A stretch of DNA of 19,831 nucleotides from Paraktedonobacter sp034438135 (lineage in GTDB: Bacteria; Chloroflexota; Ktedonobacteria; Ktedonobacterales; Ktedonobacteraceae). Below are positions 15,196-19,831 of this stretch, in pieces (positions within the stretch are counted from its first letter, which is position 1; every line of letters starts with the position of its first letter). Made by a program: the position numbers and the translations under genes. Location of the stretch: positions 1-19,831 of the forward strand of contig DAOTTL010000381.1 in NCBI GenBank assembly GCA_034438135.1, in the 5' to 3' direction. The notes beneath the pieces are model-generated. The model was given only the letters and a program-made list of their open reading frames with translations, did no database searches and had not been told where the DNA came from.

Positions 15196-15223
15196 AGGCG
15201 TTCGGCCTGCTATTCAGGCCGCC
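15194..15223. repeat. Dispersed intergenic palindromic repeat, copy 2 (inverted)
   Basis: Reverse complement matches 2813-2842 at 26 of 30 positions; the stem GGCCTG/CAGGCC and the flanks are identical and only the loop differs. The loop reads CTATT here against CTATG in the other copy on the plus strand, so the core keeps its orientation while the flanks are inverted. Confidence 0.75.
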
Positions 15224-15232
15224 AGATTTTCA

Positions 15233-15291
15233 GGGAGAAAAGGCCGAGTTTGGAAGCAGCTTTGCTGCTTCCAAACTCGGCCTTTTCTCCC
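15233..15291. terminator. Perfect 28-bp hairpin with 3-base loop, likely bidirectional terminator
   Basis: Arms 15233-15260 and 15264-15291 are exact reverse complements around TTT (ends GGGAGAAAAGG and CCTTTTCTCCC). TTTTCTC follows on the plus strand. It lies midway between two convergent genes, the dehalogenase and the HAD phosphatase, as expected for a shared terminator. Its length and perfection also fit a mobile palindromic repeat. Confidence 0.6.
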
Positions 15292-15364
15292 TTTTCTCGG
15301 GGAAGGGTGGCAACGAGAGATAAGAGACTAACGTCGCCAGAAGCAGCAACGTTTGCAAAAAACC

Positions 15365-16141
15365 CTACTGCCTCTCCAGCCATGCCGGGAGTTCAGCAAT
15401 TGAGGAGAGAATTGCATCTGGTTGCACAAATTCCAACTGCGGAGAATTTCCATTATGTTTACCAGAGCAAACCAGCATGGCATGTAAACCAGCCTTTTGA
15501 GCACCCCGGATATTATTTTCCAGATCATCACCAATCATCATCGTCTCATCAGCAGGCAGGCCCAGAGCAAGCAGCCCCTGCTCAAAAAAAGCGCGGTCTG
15601 GTTTTCCCAGAACCGTAGCACGTTTGCCAGAGGCCAGTTCCAGAGCATGGACATAGGGACCGCTATCCAGTTGCAAACCATCGGGGGTCCGCCAGTAGAG
15701 GTTGACATGAGTCGCCAGCAGTTCCGCACCACTCATCAACATCCGAAACGCCTTGTTCATCGCCTCATACGACAACAACTCCTCAGCTCCACCAATCACA
15801 ACCACATCAGCCTGATCCTCCACCAGTTCTATCCCGGCAAAATCCGTCGCCGTATCGCCCTTCGTCAGTAACCAGCAACGCTTTCCAGCATAATGTTGAC
15901 GCACATAACGAGCTGTAGCAGTCGGAGCAGTTAGCAATGCTTCCTCGGAAACCGGTAGACCAATATCCTGCAACTTTTGAGCCAGAGTGGCCCGTGAAAC
16001 AGTTGTCGTATTTGTCACAAAACAAAATCGATAGCCCTTTTGTGTTAGCCAATGAAGGGCTTCTATAGCTCCGGCAATAGGAGACATACCAACATGCAAC
16101 ACACCATCTACATCGAGCAAAAAGCCGCGAATTCGCATCAT
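15365..16141 (-). CDS. HAD-superfamily subfamily IIA phosphatase (NagD/phosphoglycolate-phosphatase-like)
   Basis: A 258-residue HAD phosphatase from the start at 16141, where AGGGG lies eight bases upstream. The frame is open to 16174, but that longer start has no ribosome binding site. Motif I is LLDVDGVL (nucleophile Asp10, acid Asp12), motif II is VTNTTT (Thr43), motif III is LGKPD (Lys180) and motif IV is IGDDLENN (Asp205, Asp206). The long insert between motifs II and III is the C2 cap of subfamily IIA. The family removes phosphate from small molecules such as p-nitrophenyl phosphate, nucleotides or phosphoglycolate; the substrate is not determined by these motifs. Soluble. Convergent with the dehalogenase across a hairpin-rich gap and apparently monocistronic. 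Confidence 0.92.
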   Translation of the reverse strand: MMRIRGFLLDVDGVLHVGMSPIAGAIEALHWLTQKGYRFCFVTNTTTVSRATLAQKLQDIGLPVSEEALLTAPTATARYVRQHYAGKRCWLLTKGDTATDFAGIELVEDQADVVVIGGAEELLSYEAMNKAFRMLMSGAELLATHVNLYWRTPDGLQLDSGPYVHALELASGKRATVLGKPDRAFFEQGLLALGLPADETMMIGDDLENNIRGAQKAGLHAMLVCSGKHNGNSPQLEFVQPDAILSSIAELPAWLERQ

Positions 16142-16174
16142 AACATATACCCCTGAAACATTTCTGCGAGCCAT

Positions 16175-16601
16175 ATCTCGCGTTCAGACAAAGAGACATT
16201 ATCCATAGAGCGTCTACTCAACAGAAGCTCCTCTTTATTCTCTTGTGGCATGCCACTCAGAGTTTTTGACAGCAAAATCTTTCTGGATAACCCTGCAAAT
16301 ACCAAAAATACAAAAACTCCTATAATATCTTATCATAGAAACGCAGAAATAGAGATCTAACGTTGTTTTTTTAAAGAGAACGGTCGATGCTCATCGCTAG
16401 AAAGACCACAGCGCACAGGCAGTAGCAGCTTACCGGAGCACAAGCTACTCTCGCAAAAATCCTATTTGGCGACCCTTGCTCTGTCTCAGGATAACGAAAA
16501 AACGCGAGTGTCTTAAGACAGAGGATTACTCATATCACCGTTTGGTCGGCTGAAACGTTGAACAGTATAGGGAAAGAACCATTGGATAACCCCACATAGC
16601 A
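16175..16601. other. Intergenic region with palindromes, no gene seen
   Basis: No coding region is supported. TGTCTTAAGACA (16509-16520) is a perfect 12-bp palindrome. Its right half can instead pair, as AGACAGAG (16516-16523), with CTCTGTCT (16479-16486). AGTAGC and GCTACT near 16420-16450 form another weak stem. No promoter for the HAD gene with both boxes convincing was found on the minus strand. Confidence 0.4.
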
Positions 16602-16630
16602 ATGACATCTACGCCTGAATGATGTATAAT
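16602..16630 (+). promoter_or_regulatory. Near-consensus promoter of the kinase-FHA module
   Basis: ATGACA (16602-16607), 17 bases, then perfect TATAAT (16625-16630): eleven of twelve consensus positions match. It drives the small ORF at 16670 and the kinase at 16772, leaving a leader of roughly 135 bases. Confidence 0.65.
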
Positions 16631-16669
16631 AGCCGCGAGGAGTAGCCATTGAAAAGGAGAACAAAACCA

Positions 16670-16747
16670 GTGGCGAAAAGAGAACTCAAGGGAGCGGTCT
16701 CCCTAAAACCCGGTATGCGGAAATTCCACCGCAATCAATATGTTTGA
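16670..16747 (+). CDS. Possible 25-residue basic leader peptide or small protein
   Basis: GTG at 16670 is preceded by a strong Shine-Dalgarno sequence (AAAAGGAGA at 16652-16660, 9-base spacing). It opens 25 codons starting MAKRELKGAVSLKPG and ending NQYV, stop TGA at 16745. Seven Lys/Arg residues and one His make it strongly basic. It sits between the promoter and the kinase, 24 bases before the kinase start, so it may be a leader peptide coupling translation or a true small protein. It resembles no family I can name. Confidence 0.4.
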   Translation: MAKRELKGAVSLKPGMRKFHRNQYV

Positions 16748-16771
16748 AAACATTTTGAAAGGCAGCAAACA

Positions 16772-18040
16772 ATGAGTGGTGACATGATAGGCCGTGTCAT
16801 CAAAGGACGCTATAAACTCATTGACGAGCTTGGGCGGGGCAGTTTCGCGACCGTCTATATTGCACGCGACACCAAGAACAATCGCATCTACGCGGTAAAA
16901 ATCATGCATTTTGAATTCGCGGACGATGGAGAATTATTGGCGCGTTTTCAGCGTGAGGCGCACATACTCTTGCAATTGAGCGATCCTCATATTGTACGCA
17001 TTTTTGATTATGGAGATGATAACGATCTGCATTATATCGTCATGGACTATATAGACGGCCAGAACCTCAAATATCATATCCTGACGCACGGTCGGATGGA
17101 ACCAATACGCGCACTAGACTATGCGCGTCAAATCAGCGAGGGACTGGATGCAGCATATCGTCACAGCGTTGTTCATCGTGATATAAAGCCACAGAACATC
17201 GTGATCAATAGCAAGGATGTCGTCAAAATTACCGATTTCGGCCTGGCCCGCAGTCGGGAAACGGTCACGCTAACCCAATCGAATGTCTTCATGGGTACAG
17301 CTTACTATATTCCTCCCGAACAGGCCGAAAGCGGTCGCTCGGCAGATACGCGCTCTGATCTCTATTCTGTGGGAGCAGTCCTCTATGAAATGCTGGCAGG
17401 AGATCCCCCTTTCGAGGGTTCGACCGCAGTAGATATTGTGGTCAAGCATATGAATGAGAAGGTACCCTCTCTCTGCCAACTTAGACCAGAGTTGCCGCGC
17501 GAAATAGATCTGTTTCTGCAAAAGGCCATGGCCAAAGCGCCATCCGATCGCTATAGCACACCACGCGAATTTAGTAATGCCCTGGAACAGTTACAGCAAC
17601 GTGTGCAAGCTGCTCTTTCTGAACTCCAGGATCTCAACCGCGGAGAAGACAGTGAGCATGAACAGAAAGAGCAGCCAGGACGCTCTAAAACAAAACAAGA
17701 GGATAGTCTTAATAAAATACCACCTCCTCTAAAAAAGCAGGCACGTCTGCTGGTTACGTCCAGCAATCAGTCAATCGCGCTGACCAGAGATCTTATGGTT
17801 GTAGGACGTCAGGACCCTGTGCTTGGCATCTTTCCAGAGATTAACCTGGCAGACAAGACCGTAGGACGTCGCCATGCTTACCTACGCAATCAACATGGAC
17901 AGTATACTGTCGAGGATCTCAATGCGCTGAACAAGACGCGTTTGAATGGAGAAGTCTTAACACCATACGAAGAACGTATGCTCAAAGACGGCGATATTCT
18001 ACGCTTTGGCAGCGTCGAGGTGCGTTTTGAATTGCGATAG
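16772..18040 (+). CDS. Ser/Thr protein kinase with C-terminal FHA domain
   Basis: A 422-residue cytoplasmic protein with no membrane segment. Residues 14-275 are a complete PknB-type kinase: Gly loop LGRGSFATVY (20-29), VK Lys43, alpha-C Glu62, HRDIKPQN (135-142), DFG (155-157), activation loop with VTLTQSNVFMGTAYYIPPE, and PPE at 181-183. Residues 270-320 are a charged coiled-coil-like linker. Residues 325-422 are an FHA domain (VVGRQ, then TVGRRHAYL, then NGEVL and LKDGDILRFG), which normally binds phosphothreonine. Its SxxH motif reads GRRH, with the phosphate-contacting Ser replaced by Gly365. The Shine-Dalgarno sequence is GAAAGG. The gene for a membrane-anchored FHA protein follows, a likely partner or substrate. 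Confidence 0.95.
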   Translation: MSGDMIGRVIKGRYKLIDELGRGSFATVYIARDTKNNRIYAVKIMHFEFADDGELLARFQREAHILLQLSDPHIVRIFDYGDDNDLHYIVMDYIDGQNLKYHILTHGRMEPIRALDYARQISEGLDAAYRHSVVHRDIKPQNIVINSKDVVKITDFGLARSRETVTLTQSNVFMGTAYYIPPEQAESGRSADTRSDLYSVGAVLYEMLAGDPPFEGSTAVDIVVKHMNEKVPSLCQLRPELPREIDLFLQKAMAKAPSDRYSTPREFSNALEQLQQRVQAALSELQDLNRGEDSEHEQKEQPGRSKTKQEDSLNKIPPPLKKQARLLVTSSNQSIALTRDLMVVGRQDPVLGIFPEINLADKTVGRRHAYLRNQHGQYTVEDLNALNKTRLNGEVLTPYEERMLKDGDILRFGSVEVRFELR

Positions 18041-18102
18041 AAGGTTCTGTAGGAGCGCACTGTTCTCTGCTCTACTCCTACAGCCGGGAGAAGGTGAACG
18101 AC

Positions 18103-19521
18103 ATGAGAGAGGCTCTCACGTTTGTAGTTCTAGCCGCTACAACATCGCCAACGCCGTTTTACAAGAATATTGGTGTAATAGTAGCGGCAATCTTAGTTGT
18201 TATGGTCATTATTCTGGGGGTGGTAATCATGCTCTTCCGTAGCAGTGGAAAGAAAAAGAAAGGTAACGAAGGTAATCCAGCGGGGACACCCAACTGGCAA
18301 GCCAATCAACAAGAGGCTGGTCAATGGAACCAGCAAGGAGCAGGTATGTCTGGAGATAATCAATGGGGTCAACAGGGCGCTGGCTGGAATGCGCAAAATC
18401 CCGCTCAACCCCAACAGGGCGGCTGGGGTCAGCCTGCTCAACAGGGCGCTGGCTGGAACGCGCAGAGTCCCGCTCAACCCCAACAGGGTGGTGGCTGGAA
18501 CGATCCCCAGCAGCAGGGCGGCTGGAACGCGCAGAGTCCCGCTCAACCCCAACAAGGTGGTGGCTGGAACGATCCCCAGCAGCAGGGCGGCTGGAACGCG
18601 CAAAGTCCCGCTCAACCCCAACAAGGTGGTGGCTGGAACGCGCAAAGTCCCGCTCAACCCCAACAGGGTGGTGGCTGGAACGATCCCCAGCAGCAGGGCG
18701 GCTGGAACGCGCAAAGTCCTGCTCAACCCCAACAGGGTGGTGGCTGGAACGATCCCCAACAGCAGGGCGGCTGGAACGCGCAAAGTCCCGCTCAACCCCA
18801 ACAGCAGGGCGGCTGGAACGCGCAAAGTCCCGCTCAACCCCAACAGGGGGGCGGCTGGAATGATCCACAGCAACCACAAGGCGGCTGGAATGCCGGTGCT
18901 CCGGTACAAGCGCCCGCCCAGGACCCATGGAGTCAGCCTCAACAGCCCGGCGGTGGCTGGGGACAAGCCCCACAACAGGCACCAGGTGGCCCAGGCTCTG
19001 GACAAAGCTGGGGTCAACCGCAGCAGCAACCTGATCAATGGGGACAGCAGGCAGCTCCACAGGGTGGCTGGGGCGGTCAGGCAGCCGGTTGGGGACAGGC
19101 AGCTCCACAACAGGGCTTTAGTAACGGAGCAGTCGAGAGTCCAGACAGCGATCGCACTATGCTTCGACCAGGTGGAAGCCCCTCAGGAGCGGGAATGGCC
19201 ATGGGTGGGGTTCCCGGTCGCATGGGGATTGTACGCATCGAAGAAGGCAAAGAACCAGGCAGAGTTTATGAGGTACGCAAAGACGCGCTTAGCATTGGTC
19301 GCAGTCGAGAAAGCGACATTTTCCTGGAAGATCTCGCGGTCTCTCGCTTACATGCCTCGATTGTGAATCAGGGGAACAGCAATTACGCGCTCAGAGATGA
19401 GGGAAGCGCCAACGGAACAAAAGTCAACGGCCAACCAGTGAACAAATATCAGCCTTACCCACTTCAGGAAGGCGATAAGATTCAACTGGGGCAGACGGTT
19501 CTTGTCTTTGGCAGGCGCTAG
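18103..19521 (+). CDS. Membrane-anchored FHA protein with long WNAQ/GGWN tandem repeat
   Basis: A 472-residue protein from ATG 18103 (GGGAGAAGG eight bases upstream; an upstream GTG at 18094 overlaps that site). Residues 23-45 form one membrane helix (IGVIVAAILVVMVIILGVV), followed by RSSGKKKK, so the bulk is cytoplasmic by the positive-inside rule. Residues 55-365 are disordered and rich in Gln, Gly, Trp, Asn and Pro, with eight copies of WNAQ(S/N)PAQPQQ alternating with GGWNDPQQQ. Residues 374-472 are a canonical FHA domain: SIGRS, VSRLHASIV with Ser and His intact, then NGTKVNGQ and LQEGDKIQLG. It is likely a phosphothreonine-binding scaffold at the membrane, partner of the kinase upstream (62 bases away, probably co-transcribed). 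The low-complexity region is prion-like in composition. Confidence 0.92.
   Translation: MREALTFVVLAATTSPTPFYKNIGVIVAAILVVMVIILGVVIMLFRSSGKKKKGNEGNPAGTPNWQANQQEAGQWNQQGAGMSGDNQWGQQGAGWNAQNPAQPQQGGWGQPAQQGAGWNAQSPAQPQQGGGWNDPQQQGGWNAQSPAQPQQGGGWNDPQQQGGWNAQSPAQPQQGGGWNAQSPAQPQQGGGWNDPQQQGGWNAQSPAQPQQGGGWNDPQQQGGWNAQSPAQPQQQGGWNAQSPAQPQQGGGWNDPQQPQGGWNAGAPVQAPAQDPWSQPQQPGGGWGQAPQQAPGGPGSGQSWGQPQQQPDQWGQQAAPQGGWGGQAAGWGQAAPQQGFSNGAVESPDSDRTMLRPGGSPSGAGMAMGGVPGRMGIVRIEEGKEPGRVYEVRKDALSIGRSRESDIFLEDLAVSRLHASIVNQGNSNYALRDEGSANGTKVNGQPVNKYQPYPLQEGDKIQLGQTVLVFGRR
18379..18890 (+). repeat. Tandem coding repeat (42- and 69-base units)
   Basis: Near-identical units beginning GGCTGGAACGCGCA encode WNAQSPAQPQQG with or without GGWNDPQQQ. 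Eight WNAQ cores are present, and neighbouring copies differ by few bases, often in the third codon position (cagagtccc or caaagtccc), indicating recent expansion. Long open frames on other strands here are by-products of the repeat. Confidence 0.88.
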
Positions 19522-19560
19522 AAGCCATTAATGGAGGCGCGTGGAAGCAGAAAAAGCAAG

Positions 19561-19612
19561 CTGGAGCGGTCAATATGGGAATCCGTCTGCCCGTCTGAAA
19601 CAGACGCTCCAG
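19561..19612. other. Two-part inverted repeat after the membrane FHA gene
   Basis: CTGGAG (19561-19566) pairs with CTCCAG (19607-19612), and inside it CGTCTG (19592-19597) pairs with CAGACG (19601-19606). A 25-base one-sided bulge separates the two stems. It could be a weak terminator, but there is no U-run after it. Confidence 0.3.
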
Positions 19613-19766
19613 CAGCACGCGTTATTACAATAGGAGATAAGTAAGAGGCACCAGACTACTTTCTCCCTCCAGGCTTCTGGCACTTGGTTTCTTTGTACTG
19701 AAAAGAAGAAAAGATGAAGGGTACAGGTGGACTTGTACTCTTTCTTGAAAGGTGTCCAGAGAGGTC

Positions 19767-19831
19767 ATGCAAAACGACCCCCTGATCGGGGCAACACTTG
19801 GGAATTATAAAATACTGGCTCCTTTAGGCCA
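19767..19831 (+). CDS. Ser/Thr protein kinase, first 21 codons (truncated by window edge)
   Basis: ATG at 19767 opens a frame to the window end reading MQNDPLIGATLGNYKILAPLG, the usual N-terminus of PknB-type kinases just before the Gly-rich loop (GNYKILAPLG). AAAGG (19748-19752) or AGAGAGG (19758-19764) could be the ribosome binding site, the latter rather close. Same direction as the two FHA genes, 245 bases after them. Only the start is visible, so activity and further domains are unknown. Confidence 0.75.
   Translation, partial: MQNDPLIGATLGNYKILAPLG

Noticed and set aside
16142..16174. Upstream start for the HAD phosphatase
   Set aside because: No ribosome binding site; AGGGG is correctly spaced for the ATG at 16141, which begins just before motif I.
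18193..19366. Several long open frames on both strands across the WNAQ repeat
   Set aside because: All are by-products of a GC-rich tandem repeat; the 18103-19521 frame has a start site, a membrane helix and an FHA domain.

Overview
The window looks like chromosomal DNA from a filamentous, signalling-rich member of the Chloroflexota, most likely class Ktedonobacteria. This is an inference from gene content and cannot be proven here. The grounds are eukaryote-type Ser/Thr kinases and FHA proteins, a kinase-like domain fused to a DinG-type helicase, a pentapeptide-repeat TIR protein, a decayed replication-initiator gene of a kind I associate with that class, and modular palindromic repeats between genes. 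No rRNA, tRNA or CRISPR was seen.

Layout. 1-402: 3' end of a sensor histidine kinase. 436-1176 (-): Nudix hydrolase with an NrtR-like C-terminal winged helix, preceded by a good promoter and two palindromes that could be its operators. 1654-1876: remnant of a VOC/glyoxalase gene with an internal deletion and frameshift. 1914-2501: small multi-span membrane protein. 2502-2981: gap with strong hairpins and one copy of a dispersed palindromic repeat. 2982-6251: kinase-like domain, with HRD changed to HGN, fused to a complete Fe-S DinG/XPD-type helicase. 6288-7433 (-): pentapeptide-repeat TIR protein. 7540-8735: two frames of a broken replication-initiator-like gene. The last two, with a long hairpin at 8686-8721, look like an accessory or ex-mobile segment.

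8961-14203 is a tight co-directional block: a zinc-ribbon/RG-rich/tandem-HTH-like protein, a HinT-type histidine-triad protein, and three GT4 glycosyltransferases. Gaps run from a 4-bp overlap to 25 nt, so it is probably one operon for surface glycan or glycolipid synthesis with two upstream genes of nucleic-acid or nucleotide type. 14271-15164 is a haloalkane dehalogenase-type alpha/beta hydrolase. It converges on a HAD-IIA phosphatase (15365-16141, -) across a gap packed with perfect hairpins, including a 28-bp stem with a 3-nt loop.

16602-19521 is a signalling module. A near-consensus promoter precedes a possible 25-codon leader ORF, then a complete Ser/Thr kinase with a C-terminal FHA domain, then a single-pass membrane protein with a long Trp/Asn/Gln/Gly-rich tandem repeat and a canonical FHA domain. 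The first 21 codons of another Ser/Thr kinase run off the right edge. The kinase, the membrane FHA protein and the next kinase probably work together in phosphothreonine signalling at the membrane.

The most unusual items are the pseudokinase-DinG fusion, the zinc-ribbon/RG/tandem-HTH protein, the membrane FHA protein with a prion-like repeat, and the TIR gene beside the decayed Rep gene.
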